Part shown: positions 16,871 through 25,805 of the stretch, piece by piece
Layout of the letters: every line of letters begins with the position of its first letter
Numbering within the stretch: the first letter of the stretch is position 1
Source of the DNA: Bacteroidales bacterium
Lineage (GTDB): Bacteria; Bacteroidota; Bacteroidia; Bacteroidales; UBA10428
NCBI GenBank assembly: GCA_016931575.1
Contig: JAFGEO010000160.1
Location: forward strand, 1 to 64,000
Direction of reading: 5' to 3'
Length of the DNA stretch: 64,000 nt
Program-made: the position numbers and the translations under genes
Notes under the pieces: generated by a model
What the model was told of the DNA's origin: nothing
The model's database searches: none
The model's input: only the letters and a program-made list of their open reading frames with translations

Positions 16871-19726
16871 TTACTCGATCGATCTCAGTTTCACTTCGGC
16901 AGTTCCAAGCTTGCTTTCAGCCTTCAAAATGATTTCTCCGGGTTCTTCGGTAGTTTGAATAATTACCTGTGCCAGTCCGTTGAAAGTTTTCCGCTTCCAC
17001 ACCTCAGCCGGATTGATGATCTGAACAACTCCGGGATCAGTATTAGGTTCATCATAGATGTATTTCAGACGGAACCGCTGACCAAGTACAACATACTCGT
17101 TTTTGCCCTCTTTCAGAATATCGGCATCAAGAGGAAAGTCCTGACCCGGTGCATCGCGTTCAATGTCTGAAGCAATCAGGTGGCCATTGATATAAACGGT
17201 TTGCCCTTCCACAATACTTTTTGAGAAGAGATTGTATGTGGCACCTTCCTTCATCTCAGGTATGTCAAATTCTCCACGGATAGCGATCAGGGTGTCTTTA
17301 TAAATATTCCATTCTGCCTGATTTGGTTTTTTCAAAAAAGGTTTCCAGGTCGTGTAATCGGCAGCATTTCCGGAATAATCATCCAGGCTTTTGAGAGTCA
17401 GTTCTTTCATGCCATCGATTTGCATAACCTTCACTTCACTGATGTATTGATCCGGTTCATGGCTTGATGGGTCTCCGTTACCAACGCCAATGATTTTACC
17501 CGGGCCCTCCACAGTAAAACTCAGGTCCACATCTGCTGTCGGGTGGAGGCGGTTGTTCTCATCCAGGATCCGCACGGTAATAAGCGCCAAATCCTCATGA
17601 TCAGCCTTCAGGTATTGCCGGTTGGCAGAAAGTGTTACTGTGGCTGGATCTCCCGTAGTTACTACCCTGGAGGATTCAACGATCTCCCCGTCCTGATATC
17701 CCCTGGCTTCGAGTTTCCCAGGCGTATATACCACATCCCACCGCAGGTGGCTGTTTTTCTGCAGGGTCTTTTTACCCAGACTCTCATCGTTCAGGAAGAG
17801 CTCGATCTCCTCGCAATTGCTGTATACCACAACCGGAATGGTGTCACCTTCCCGGCCCTGCCAGTTCCAGTGCGGGAAGATATGGATCAGCTTGTCTTTC
17901 GTCCACCACGCCTTGAGGTAAAAGAAAATATCCTTGGGGAAACCACAAAGATCCGTAATGCCGAACTGGGAAGTGACAGCCGGCCACGCAAAAGGATTGG
18001 GCTCGCCCCGGTAATCGATGCCGGTCCAGTAGAATAAACCGGCGAGGTATTCCCGCTCGTCATAATATTTCCATCCCCTTTCGGCGTTGAGGTTCAATTC
18101 GCCGTCATTGATGTAAGCCATGTGACCGATCGATGCATCGGTTTCATAAATGCCCCGGGTACCAATGGTGTTGCTCTCCTCGGTACCGATGCTGGCCTGC
18201 CAGGGGAATTTCCTGTGGTGCTCATCGATATCGCCATGGCTTAGGTAGTTGAAACCCATAACCTGGGTGACCATGCCGATGCCATTATCCCAGCCTCCGC
18301 TGACAGCAACCGTAAAGGCCCTGCTGGAATCAAGTCTGTTGGCAAAATCCTGCATGGTTTTGGTAATCCGTGCCCCGGTGATGCTCCCTTCGATCGCCCA
18401 TTCTTCATTTCCCAGTGACCAGATGAAAATGCTCGGATGGTTACGGTCGCGCTTCATCATATTCTCAAGAAGTTCCAGGTGCTCATCATTGATCCCCATA
18501 AGCCGGTTCTCATCAAGTACCAGAAATCCCAGCCGGTCGCAGGCATCCAGGAAAGCCGGGTCTGGAGGCTCATGGGAGGTGCGTACCGCATTGCTTCCCA
18601 TCACCTTCATCCGCTCAATCCTGAACTCATGCAGGGCAGGAGGGACAGCGCGCCCCACACCGGCATGGTCCTGGTGCAGGTTGGTGCCCTTTATTTTTAC
18701 AGCTTCCCCATTCAGGAAGAACCCTTTTTCAGGGTCAAAACGTACCGTACGTATACCAAAAGTGGTCAGGTATTCATCCACAACTTTTCCCTCCCTGACC
18801 AGCTCGGTTTTAAGCAGGTGGAGGGCAGGGTTTTCCAGCGACCACAATTCTGGATTCTTCACCGTATGTTTGCTGATGTATTCTTTTTCGGTCCCCGGGG
18901 CAAGCTCCAGTTTGGTGAGCTTGCCGCTGGACAGTACTTTCCCTTTTTGATCAAGGACCGACTCCCGGATATCGAAAACTACTGCCGCATCCGACTCATT
19001 CGCTACCCTTGTGCGGTTTTTGATAAATGCTTTTTCCTCCTCAACTTCCGTAGTTACAAATGTTCCGTAGCGTGCAACATGGACCGGGGCGGTTTTTAAG
19101 AGCCAGACCGACCGGACAATTCCGGCCCCCTCATAATACCATCCCTCTTCCATGGTGACATCCACACGGACACTGACCACGTTTTCTTCACCATACGCCA
19201 GGTAATCGGTGATATCGTAGGCAAAACTGGCTGAACCGCACGGTTCGGTACCCAGGTAAAAACCGTTTACCCAGACCTGTGCGTCGCGGTGTACTCCGTC
19301 GAATTCAATGCTGATCCTTTTTCCAAGGTCTTGTTCACTGATCTTGAAATGCTTTCGGTACCAGCCTACGCTGTTTTCCGGATAGTCCCGCCCGATGGCC
19401 CAGTAGCCATGACTGTGACCGCCATCGGCAGCGAAAGGCAGTTCCACACACCAATCGTGAGGAAGATCCAGCACGCGCCATGCTCTGTCATCAAAACCTT
19501 TGGCTGCCGGCCCATCCCCGAATCCTGTTTTGGCAAAAAAGGAAAAATAGCCGGTGCCGTGATTAAAATCTTTGCTGGCATCTGTGGCATGCCCAAGGGA
19601 AAATTTCCAGTCCTGGTCGAGTTTTATACGCTCCCGCTCCGTGGCAGCATCTTGTCCTGCGGTCTGACTGAAAATGAAAACCGATGCAATGATCAGCCAA
19701 CTGTATTTGAGTGTGTTTTTCATCAT
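16871..19726 (-). CDS. Secreted glycoside hydrolase family 2 (beta-galactosidase-like)
   Basis: The 951-residue protein has a signal peptide (WLIIASVFIFSQTAGQ, about 1-25). Domains: GH2 sugar-binding (about 33-210, with DLPHDW and WVNG), Ig-like sandwich (about 212-325), TIM barrel (about 328-620) and C-terminal accessory beta domains including an LSANRQYLKADHEDLALI bacterial Ig-like stretch. Glu441 in WSLGNEE is the expected acid/base; Glu516 in ASIGTEESN is the likely nucleophile. The exact sugar is uncertain (galactoside, glucuronide or mannoside). No SusC/SusD genes are adjacent, so it is not in a standard polysaccharide locus. It interrupts the leu genes. Confidence 0.88.
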   Translation of the reverse strand: MMKNTLKYSWLIIASVFIFSQTAGQDAATERERIKLDQDWKFSLGHATDASKDFNHGTGYFSFFAKTGFGDGPAAKGFDDRAWRVLDLPHDWCVELPFAADGGHSHGYWAIGRDYPENSVGWYRKHFKISEQDLGKRISIEFDGVHRDAQVWVNGFYLGTEPCGSASFAYDITDYLAYGEENVVSVRVDVTMEEGWYYEGAGIVRSVWLLKTAPVHVARYGTFVTTEVEEEKAFIKNRTRVANESDAAVVFDIRESVLDQKGKVLSSGKLTKLELAPGTEKEYISKHTVKNPELWSLENPALHLLKTELVREGKVVDEYLTTFGIRTVRFDPEKGFFLNGEAVKIKGTNLHQDHAGVGRAVPPALHEFRIERMKVMGSNAVRTSHEPPDPAFLDACDRLGFLVLDENRLMGINDEHLELLENMMKRDRNHPSIFIWSLGNEEWAIEGSITGARITKTMQDFANRLDSSRAFTVAVSGGWDNGIGMVTQVMGFNYLSHGDIDEHHRKFPWQASIGTEESNTIGTRGIYETDASIGHMAYINDGELNLNAERGWKYYDEREYLAGLFYWTGIDYRGEPNPFAWPAVTSQFGITDLCGFPKDIFFYLKAWWTKDKLIHIFPHWNWQGREGDTIPVVVYSNCEEIELFLNDESLGKKTLQKNSHLRWDVVYTPGKLEARGYQDGEIVESSRVVTTGDPATVTLSANRQYLKADHEDLALITVRILDENNRLHPTADVDLSFTVEGPGKIIGVGNGDPSSHEPDQYISEVKVMQIDGMKELTLKSLDDYSGNAADYTTWKPFLKKPNQAEWNIYKDTLIAIRGEFDIPEMKEGATYNLFSKSIVEGQTVYINGHLIASDIERDAPGQDFPLDADILKEGKNEYVVLGQRFRLKYIYDEPNTDPGVVQIINPAEVWKRKTFNGLAQVIIQTTEEPGEIILKAESKLGTAEVKLRSIE

Positions 19727-19913
19727 GGGTAAATCATTTTAGCAAGTATCGTAAATGTCGGTGAAAAATGCAGGTTATTTTGTTACATACCAGGGTAAGT
19801 TACGATAATTCGGGCGATTTTTTTACGGCATCCTCCGACCGGTTAATTTCGAGAAATCTTAAGGATTCTTCTTCTGTAGTGCTTCACAGGAAGGTATTTA
19901 ACGTATCTTTTTG

Positions 19914-19921
19914 TATCTTTG
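19914..19921 (+). promoter_or_regulatory. Promoter -7 element TATCTTTG for leuB
   Basis: An exact TAnnTTTG match lies 59 bases before the leuB ATG. It shows leuB is transcribed separately from leuACD. No Leu/Ile-rich leader frame or terminator hairpin was seen between it and leuB. Confidence 0.6.
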
Positions 19922-19980
19922 CCTTCCTTTTTTGAGGAAGCGACTCCAGACAGAAGAATATTAATTAAAATAACAAGCAA

Positions 19981-21045
19981 ATGGCTTATAAAATAGCAAA
20001 ATTGCCTGGCGACGGCATCGGACCGGAAATTGTTGAGCAGGCGGAAAAAGTAATGAATGCGATCGGTGAGAAGTACAATCATGAATTCAGGTTCGAATTC
20101 GGGATCACCGGAGCAACTGCCATTGACCAGGTAGGAAACCCTTATCCGGAGGAAACACATCAGCTGTGTATGGATGCGGATGCAGTCCTTTTTGGCGCGA
20201 TCGGCGACCCTAAGTTTGACAATAACCCAAAGGCGAAAGTGCGTCCTGAGCAGGGCCTTCTGGAGATGAGGAAAAGATTACAGCTGTTTGCCAATATTCG
20301 CCCGGTACGTACCTTCGAGTCGCTGCTGGACAAATCGCCCCTGCGTGCCGATTTGGTAAAAGGTGCAGATTTTATCGTGATCCGTGAGCTTACCGGAGGT
20401 GTTTATTATGGGGAGCCCCGGGGAAGAAGCGAAGACGGGAACAAAGCATACGATACAACCATTTACACCCGTGATGAGGTGGTCCGTATCACCGAACTGG
20501 CTTTTGACTATGCCCGCAAGCGTAAGAAAAAACTAACAGCCATTGATAAAGCAAACGTTCTGGCTACTTCACGCCTGTGGAGACAGACTATCCAGGAGAT
20601 GGAGAAGGATTACCAGGACGTTGAGGTTGAATACATGCTGGTTGACAATGCTGCCATGCAAATCATTCAGTGGCCAACCAAATTCGACGTGATGGTCACC
20701 GAGAATATGTTTGGGGATATCCTCTCCGACGAATCCAGCGTGATTACCGGTTCACTGGGGATGCTCCCCTCGGCATCCATAGGGATCCACACCTCTGTAT
20801 TCGAACCTATTCACGGATCATTTCCACAGGGTGCTGGGAAAGACATCGCAAATCCACTCGCCACCGTCCTCTCTGCTGCGATGTTGCTGGAATCGCTTAA
20901 CCTGGTTGAAGAAGCCAGAAAGGTTGAGGCAGCAGTCGATGCTTCTATGAACGCCGGAGTGGTTACCCAGGATATCACCAGGGGGAAAGCATACGGAACC
21001 AAAGCCGTAGGTGACTGGCTGGCAAACTATATTTTGAAAAGCTAG
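19981..21045 (+). CDS. leuB: 3-isopropylmalate dehydrogenase
   Basis: It oxidatively decarboxylates 3-isopropylmalate with NAD+ to 2-oxoisocaproate. The 354-residue length is normal. Conserved features: GDGIGPE at 10-16, Tyr142 in VYYGEPRG, Lys190, and the metal ligands Asp222, Asp246 and Asp250 in VDNAAMQ and [13 protein letters not shown]. It is cytoplasmic and a homodimer in the family. It lies about 4 kb from the cimA-like gene, with three unrelated genes between. Confidence 0.96.
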   Translation: MAYKIAKLPGDGIGPEIVEQAEKVMNAIGEKYNHEFRFEFGITGATAIDQVGNPYPEETHQLCMDADAVLFGAIGDPKFDNNPKAKVRPEQGLLEMRKRLQLFANIRPVRTFESLLDKSPLRADLVKGADFIVIRELTGGVYYGEPRGRSEDGNKAYDTTIYTRDEVVRITELAFDYARKRKKKLTAIDKANVLATSRLWRQTIQEMEKDYQDVEVEYMLVDNAAMQIIQWPTKFDVMVTENMFGDILSDESSVITGSLGMLPSASIGIHTSVFEPIHGSFPQGAGKDIANPLATVLSAAMLLESLNLVEEARKVEAAVDASMNAGVVTQDITRGKAYGTKAVGDWLANYILKS

Positions 21046-21093
21046 CATCAAACATAGCTTAGTGTAAAATACTTTATATCAAAGTATTAGTTC

Positions 21094-21140
21094 AAAATTT
21101 AAGCGAGCTTAAAAATATTTTTAAGCTCGCTTAAATTTTT
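21094..21140. terminator. Very long AT-rich terminator hairpin after leuB
   Basis: A perfect 22-base inverted repeat with core TTTAAGCGAGCTTAAAAA (21094-21115) and its complement (21118-21139) is separated by only TA and ends in TTTTT. It works in both directions. It closes leuB; no opposing gene ends here, since the next minus-strand gene ends at 21504. Confidence 0.85.
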
Positions 21141-21167
21141 GTAGTGAGCCTGGTAGTTCATTAACCC

Positions 21168-21216
21168 CAGCCTTCAGGCTGCGGGCCAGACTGAGTGGTG
21201 AATCGGGCTTCAGCCC
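21168..21216. repeat. Two REP-like short palindromes
   Basis: CAGCC-TTCA-GGCTG (21168-21181) and GGGCT-TC-AGCCC (21205-21216) lie in a stretch of the type CCCCAGCCTTCAGGCTG...GGGCTTCAGCCC, reminiscent of dispersed noncoding repeats. Copy number is not testable here. Confidence 0.45.
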
Positions 21217-21459
21217 TGGTAATTGGCTACCTTTTGCATATGTCTGATGAGGTACGAAACACTCGGGCTCATAGCAATTTAAAGGAAAAATCCCTGAAAT
21301 TCCCCATGGTTGAAGCCGAGCTCCGGTTATTGCCCGGATATCCTCTGCTTGTTAGCTGGTATTAAAGTGGAGCGCTGACTGTTGTCTGGTACAAGGTAGC
21401 CCTTGAGTATGCCGTAAAGCCCCTTAGGGCTCAAGGACATCACTTTCGCTAATTTTTAT

Positions 21460-21487
21460 TTCGTGTTAATTCGTAAAATCCGTGGCG
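21460..21487. repeat. TTCGTGTTAA-type phased repeat
   Basis: Three imperfect units in 10-11 base steps read TTCGTGTTAA, TTCGTAAAAT and CCGTGGCG. The motif resembles an interspersed sequence I have seen in many Bacteroidota intergenic regions. No function is known to me. Confidence 0.4.
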
Positions 21488-21503
21488 CTATAAAAAGCCG
21501 GCA

Positions 21504-21962
21504 TTATTTTGGAAGACCCCCAAAAATCCGAACCAGCGACCGATGAAATTTGTGGATACTCCCTACCGGTTCAGCAAACATAAACACACATTTCCCATGT
21601 ATAATTTCTTTGTCGTATTCCTCGGCAATTTTAAGGGTTTCTTCAGTATTTGACATTTGCTGGACCCAGATATTCCTGATACCCTTTTGAATCGCCTGGC
21701 GGAGAATGTCATCAGTCTGTGTTTTGGGAGTCAGAATCAGGAGACTGTCTACATCTGAGGGCAGGGATTCGACGGACTTATAGCACTTTACACCGTCTAT
21801 TTCCTCAGCGGTTGGATTGACAGGCAGGATGTCAAAACCTTTTTTACGAAGGTCATGAAACACCTGGAATCCGAATTTCTTTGGGTTACGGGATACCCCG
21901 GCGATGGAAAATCGTTTTTTTTCGAAAAAGCTGTCAATCTGCTCCCGGCGGATTTTTTTCAT
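21504..21962 (-). CDS. CoA-binding domain protein (YccU-like)
   Basis: This 152-residue protein has a Rossmann-type CoA-binding fold with SIAGVSRNPKKFG (19-31), FDILPVNPTAEEIDGVKCY and later IWVQQMSNTEE. The family resembles the N-terminal CoA-binding domain of succinyl-CoA synthetase but has no catalytic partner here; the biochemical role is unknown. It is cytoplasmic. It is read opposite to the next gene. Confidence 0.85.
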   Translation of the reverse strand: MKKIRREQIDSFFEKKRFSIAGVSRNPKKFGFQVFHDLRKKGFDILPVNPTAEEIDGVKCYKSVESLPSDVDSLLILTPKTQTDDILRQAIQKGIRNIWVQQMSNTEETLKIAEEYDKEIIHGKCVFMFAEPVGSIHKFHRSLVRIFGGLPK

Positions 21963-22043
21963 GGTTTTATCGTTTTAGAATAGAGTGGGTTTGAAAATAA
22001 ATTGGCACTTTTGTTTCCTGTAAATGCAATGTTATTGATTTCT

Positions 22044-22496
22044 ATGAACAGACTAAAGTTTTTAGCCGGAATTTTTATCATAATACTTGTGGCTTCCTGC
22101 GGGCGGTATAAGGATATTCAGATTGGGGAAGTCCAGGATTTTGAGATCAAGGGATTCAATAAGGATGCCCTGGTGCTGGAAATTAAGGTTCCTATTGACA
22201 ATCCAAGTGTATTCAACATCGAAATTACTGAAATGGATGCCCGCGTATACATCAATGATAAATATATCGGCAAGGTAAATTCCACTGATACCGTCATGCT
22301 TCATAAAAAATCAGAAGAAGTTCATGACCTCAACATGAATGTCAGGCTTGCAAACTTCCTTGGATCAGCCATGAAAGTCATGAACCTGAAGAAGGGGAGC
22401 CAGATACATCTAAGGCTTGAAGGATTTATGATGGCCAGGGTTATGGGCCTCCGCAAAAAGGTCAGCTTTGATGAATCGAAGGATGTTGTCCTTTAA
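22044..22496 (+). CDS. LEA type 2 family lipoprotein
   Basis: From ATG 22044 the 150-residue protein begins MNRLKFLAGIFIIILVASCG, a lipoprotein signal with the lipidated Cys at 19. In-frame starts at 22002 and 22029 would spoil the signal peptide. The body (about 30-140) matches the LEA2/WHy beta-sandwich pattern: KDALVLEIKVPIDNPSVFNIEI and later MNVRLANFLGS. It is probably a membrane-anchored protein of unknown role. The next gene starts 87 bases on, with its own promoter. Confidence 0.75.
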   Translation: MNRLKFLAGIFIIILVASCGRYKDIQIGEVQDFEIKGFNKDALVLEIKVPIDNPSVFNIEITEMDARVYINDKYIGKVNSTDTVMLHKKSEEVHDLNMNVRLANFLGSAMKVMNLKKGSQIHLRLEGFMMARVMGLRKKVSFDESKDVVL

Positions 22497-22553
22497 TTTG
22501 CTTATTTGTCTGCATTATATTTTTGGAAGAGTTATTTAAAGAAGAAAAATATA

Positions 22554-22561
22554 TATTTTTG
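22554..22561 (+). promoter_or_regulatory. Promoter -7 element TATTTTTG for the SPOR gene
   Basis: An exact TAnnTTTG match lies 22 bases before the GTG at 22584. It rules out the upstream in-frame start at 22506. Confidence 0.6.
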
Positions 22562-22583
22562 TGCTTTCCAAAGTGGTTTACAG

Positions 22584-23039
22584 GTGAAGGTATCTAAAGT
22601 TCTCTGGTTGTTCATTTTCATTGTGCTAAGCGCTGCGGCACAAGGGCAATTGGCAGGTACAAACCTGATAAATGCCATTCAGTACCACAACTCCTCAGGC
22701 AAGGTCTCCATTCTCCAGGATCCGGATATTGTTAAGCTTGTCGATAAGCACCTTTATGAAGAAGGCCGCGATAAAGTCATGATCGGATACAGAATACGTA
22801 TATTCTCCAATTCCGGGGCTCAGGCCAGGGAACAGGGACAGCGGGCCATGGCAAACTTCGTGACCTATTTTGGAGATAAACACCAAACCTACTTCGTGTG
22901 GGATTCTCCGTTTTACTTATTATATGTGGGCGATTTCAGAACACAGAGTGAAGCGGCGAAATTCCTGAAAAAGCTTGAAATACATTTTCCGGAAGCATTT
23001 GTTGTCCGGAGCAAGATAGATTATCCAAAAATAAAATAG
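22584..23039 (+). CDS. Exported SPOR-domain protein
   Basis: The 151-residue protein starts at a GTG (22584), giving VKVSKVLWLFIFIVLSAAAQGQ, a clean signal peptide. The C-terminal half has the SPOR pattern: YRIRIFSNSGAQAREQGQRA, then YFVWDSPFYLLYVGDFRTQSEAAKFLKKL and FPEAFVVRSKI. SPOR domains bind denuded glycan strands of peptidoglycan, often at the septum. The purF-like gene follows after 14 bases, so they may be cotranscribed. Confidence 0.82.
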   Translation: MKVSKVLWLFIFIVLSAAAQGQLAGTNLINAIQYHNSSGKVSILQDPDIVKLVDKHLYEEGRDKVMIGYRIRIFSNSGAQAREQGQRAMANFVTYFGDKHQTYFVWDSPFYLLYVGDFRTQSEAAKFLKKLEIHFPEAFVVRSKIDYPKIK

Positions 23040-23053
23040 AATCCGAAACCGTA

Positions 23054-24955
23054 ATGACTGACGGAATAAAGCACGAATGTGGGATTGCCCTTATACGGTT
23101 AAGAAAACCTCTCGAATATTATCAGCTTAAGTATGGAACCTGGCGGTGGGGATTGAACAAGCTCTACCTGCTGATGGAAAAACAACATAACCGAGGTCAG
23201 GACGGTGCCGGGGTAGCTTGCATCAAGCTGGATGTGGGACCTGGATTTGAGTACCTCGACCGCTTGCGTTCCATCACGCCTTCAGCCATCAATGATATTT
23301 TCGGGACCATTAAAAATAATTTTGACGAGCTGCAGGAAAAATCCCCGGGAATTATTAAAGATATCCCCTGGGCCAAGAAAAACCTGCCTTTTGCGGGCGA
23401 AGTGCTCATGGGGCACCTGCGCTATGGAACCTACGGAAAGAATAAGATAGAGAATGCCCATCCCGTGGTGCGTCAAAACAACTGGAAATCCAGGACCCTC
23501 GTGATGGCGGGTAATTTCAACCTGACAAACGTGGATGAAATGTTCAACCACCTGGTTGAGCTGGGTCAGCATCCCAGGGGGAAGATCGATACGGTTACCA
23601 TGCTGGAAAATGTCGGCCACTTCCTGGATACGGAAAATCAGAACCTGTTCAATAAATTTAAGAAGCAGGGATATTCCAACATCGACATTTCCAAACATAT
23701 TGCCGATGAACTCGACCTGACGAATATTCTTCGTGAATCCAGTAAGAAGTGGGACGGAGGCTATGCCATGGTGGGACTTATCGGTCATGGTGATGCTTTT
23801 GTTCTCCGCGATCCATGGGGGATCCGACCTGCTTTCTTCTACCAGGACGACGAGGTCGTGGTAGCCGCTTCCGAGCGCCCGGTAATACAGACTGTGATGA
23901 ATGTCCCTACCGAAAAAATCAGCGAGGTTGATCCCGGGAAGGCGCTTGTGATTAAGAAAGATGGTAACATCGTATACGAAACCGTAAAAGGGCCCTACGA
24001 GAGAAGGGCCTGCTCCTTTGAACGTATTTATTTCTCCAGGGGGTCTGACAGCGACATCTACCGCGAACGGAAAAAGCTGGGTGAATTGCTGACACCTTCC
24101 ATCGTGAAAGCAGTTCACGGTGAGTTGGGGAACACCGTTTTTTCATTCATCCCGAATACCGCCGAGACTGCCTTCTACGGAATGGTCAACGGAATCGAAA
24201 AGTACATGCAGGAACGGGCTAAAGAACAGATCCTGGAACGGGGAAAAGAAATCTCCGTGGATGAGCTTAACTGCATCATCTCCCTGAAGCCCCGCATCGA
24301 GAAAGTAGCCCTCAAAGATATCAAACTCCGCACCTTCATCTCCCAGGATGACGGTCGCGATGACCTGGTAGGTCACGTCTACGACATTTCCTATGAAACG
24401 CTTAACCGGGGATCGGACAACCTCGTGATCATAGATGATTCCATCGTTCGGGGAACCACGCTGAAATACAGCATTATCCGGATCCTTGACCGCCTGGGCC
24501 CCAAACGGATCGTCATTGTTTCTTCCTCACCCCAGATCAGGTATCCCGACTGCTATGGCATCGATATGGCCAAACTGGGTGACTTTATCGCATTCCGGGC
24601 GGCCATCGAATTGCTGAAGGAGACGGGGAAAGAAAACATCATCAACGAAGTGTACCGCAAGTCAAAGCAGCAGGAGGGATTGCCCAAGGAAGAGATCGTA
24701 AATTATGTGCAGGATATTTATAAACCTTTTACCGCAGAAGAAATTTCTGAGAAGATCGGCAAAATGTTGAGAACCCCGGAGATCCATGCCGAAGTAAAAA
24801 TTGTGTATCAATCCATTGAAGGGCTGCATGAGGCATGTCCTGATCATCTGGGCGACTGGTACTTCACAGGCGATTACCCCACTCCCGGAGGGAACAAGGT
24901 GGTGAACCAGTCGTTTATCAATTTTATCGAGGGGCGTAACGCACGGGCCTACTAA
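23054..24955 (+). CDS. Amidophosphoribosyltransferase-like class II glutamine amidotransferase
   Basis: A 633-residue enzyme. The N-terminal class II glutaminase domain has Cys9 in HECGIAL, preceded by an 8-residue stretch that may be cleaved, then HNRGQDGAG and GHLRYGTYG. The C-terminal phosphoribosyltransferase domain carries the PRPP loop VIIDDSIVRGTT (458-469). It is longer than the standard PurF (about 470-500 residues), with insertions near 60-110 and 170-215. Bacteroidota commonly carry this long form; whether it is the purine enzyme or a paralog cannot be told here. Confidence 0.85.
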   Translation: MTDGIKHECGIALIRLRKPLEYYQLKYGTWRWGLNKLYLLMEKQHNRGQDGAGVACIKLDVGPGFEYLDRLRSITPSAINDIFGTIKNNFDELQEKSPGIIKDIPWAKKNLPFAGEVLMGHLRYGTYGKNKIENAHPVVRQNNWKSRTLVMAGNFNLTNVDEMFNHLVELGQHPRGKIDTVTMLENVGHFLDTENQNLFNKFKKQGYSNIDISKHIADELDLTNILRESSKKWDGGYAMVGLIGHGDAFVLRDPWGIRPAFFYQDDEVVVAASERPVIQTVMNVPTEKISEVDPGKALVIKKDGNIVYETVKGPYERRACSFERIYFSRGSDSDIYRERKKLGELLTPSIVKAVHGELGNTVFSFIPNTAETAFYGMVNGIEKYMQERAKEQILERGKEISVDELNCIISLKPRIEKVALKDIKLRTFISQDDGRDDLVGHVYDISYETLNRGSDNLVIIDDSIVRGTTLKYSIIRILDRLGPKRIVIVSSSPQIRYPDCYGIDMAKLGDFIAFRAAIELLKETGKENIINEVYRKSKQQEGLPKEEIVNYVQDIYKPFTAEEISEKIGKMLRTPEIHAEVKIVYQSIEGLHEACPDHLGDWYFTGDYPTPGGNKVVNQSFINFIEGRNARAY

Positions 24956-25176
24956 AGCTTTAATGATCCGTCTGAATTTGTGTGATTTGGCTCGTTTTCT
25001 CAAAACGGGAAGAAAATTTCGGTCTCTCAAAGTTAATTTCTTTTACAGCGTGCATGGTAATAGCACGCTTAGGACCTGTCTTTATCTGATCGATCTTAGC
25101 GGTAAAACGAACCTATCGGCTCTTTCTGCCGGTTCACTTTCCATGCAAATAGAATCTATGATAGGCTCACATGAAC

Positions 25177-25749
25177 TCACGCCCCTTTTTTCTTCCCCTT
25201 CAGCCTCACCAGCACCGAAATGCCGATGCCAATAAAGAATAAGCCAAAGATGGCAGGGCCAACAACATCTTTATGGAGTTTCCCGGTGTTCAGGTAACTG
25301 ATCAGGAGGGTGACCCCCAGTAGAATAATCCCCGCCAGGAGGCTGATCCAGCCATATAAGCCCGGACGTCCCGGATAGGTATACCAGTGAGGGACCGTAC
25401 CGCCGGTGAAATAACCATCCACATACATCTTGTTGATCCATTCCAGGTAGCCGTCAAGGTAATCACCCTGACCGGTTTTGGGATCCAGTTGTGCAATATC
25501 CCACGGATCATTGCTTTTTTCGCGGTGGGCCCTGAAGCCTGCAGGAAGGTTTTCAATCTCTTTTAAGGAAGGATCTTTCTCCAGTAAGGCAGAGAAGGGA
25601 ATGTCCGGTTTCAGGCTTTCAATATCTTCCAGCGCTTCTTCCCCAAGAAGAAAAAGTACGCTTTCCGGTGACCTGTAAGCAAAAAATACCAGGCTTGAAC
25701 CCTTTGCAACTTCAGGGTCAACAAGGATCTCGGGGGTGGGTTCTGTCAT
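25177..25749 (-). CDS. Unknown protein with two C-terminal membrane helices
   Basis: The 190-residue protein has an acidic, soluble N-terminal part (1-130) with DPWDIAQLDPKTGQGDYLDG and a GTVPHWYTYPG segment. Two hydrophobic helices (about 132-152 and 163-183) and a basic tail RLKGKKKGA follow. No signal peptide is seen, so the N-terminal part probably faces the cytoplasm. I do not recognise a family. It lies 56 bases after the GlsB-like gene on the same strand and may belong to that operon. Confidence 0.65.
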   Translation of the reverse strand: MTEPTPEILVDPEVAKGSSLVFFAYRSPESVLFLLGEEALEDIESLKPDIPFSALLEKDPSLKEIENLPAGFRAHREKSNDPWDIAQLDPKTGQGDYLDGYLEWINKMYVDGYFTGGTVPHWYTYPGRPGLYGWISLLAGIILLGVTLLISYLNTGKLHKDVVGPAIFGLFFIGIGISVLVRLKGKKKGA

Positions 25750-25805
25750 TTACTTATGTATTTTGATACAGCAGGAGGTTTCCACCAGCCTCCGGAGTAC
25801 AGGGT

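Larger units (their letters stand above)
21046..21503. other. Noncoding gap downstream of leuB
   Basis: It holds the leuB terminator, two small palindromes and one phased repeat (listed separately). I see no gene in the remainder. Confidence 0.6.

Noticed and set aside
18249-19099. Two long plus-strand frames opposite the GH2 gene
   Set aside because: They overlap each other and lie antisense to catalytic GH2 regions.
23282-24118. 278-codon minus-strand frame opposite the PurF-like gene
   Set aside because: Antisense shadow of a conserved gene, with no motif or start context.
25047-25069. Hairpin AGCGTGC-ATGGTAATA-GCACGCT after the PurF-like gene
   Set aside because: No T-run follows and the loop is large, so I would not call a terminator.
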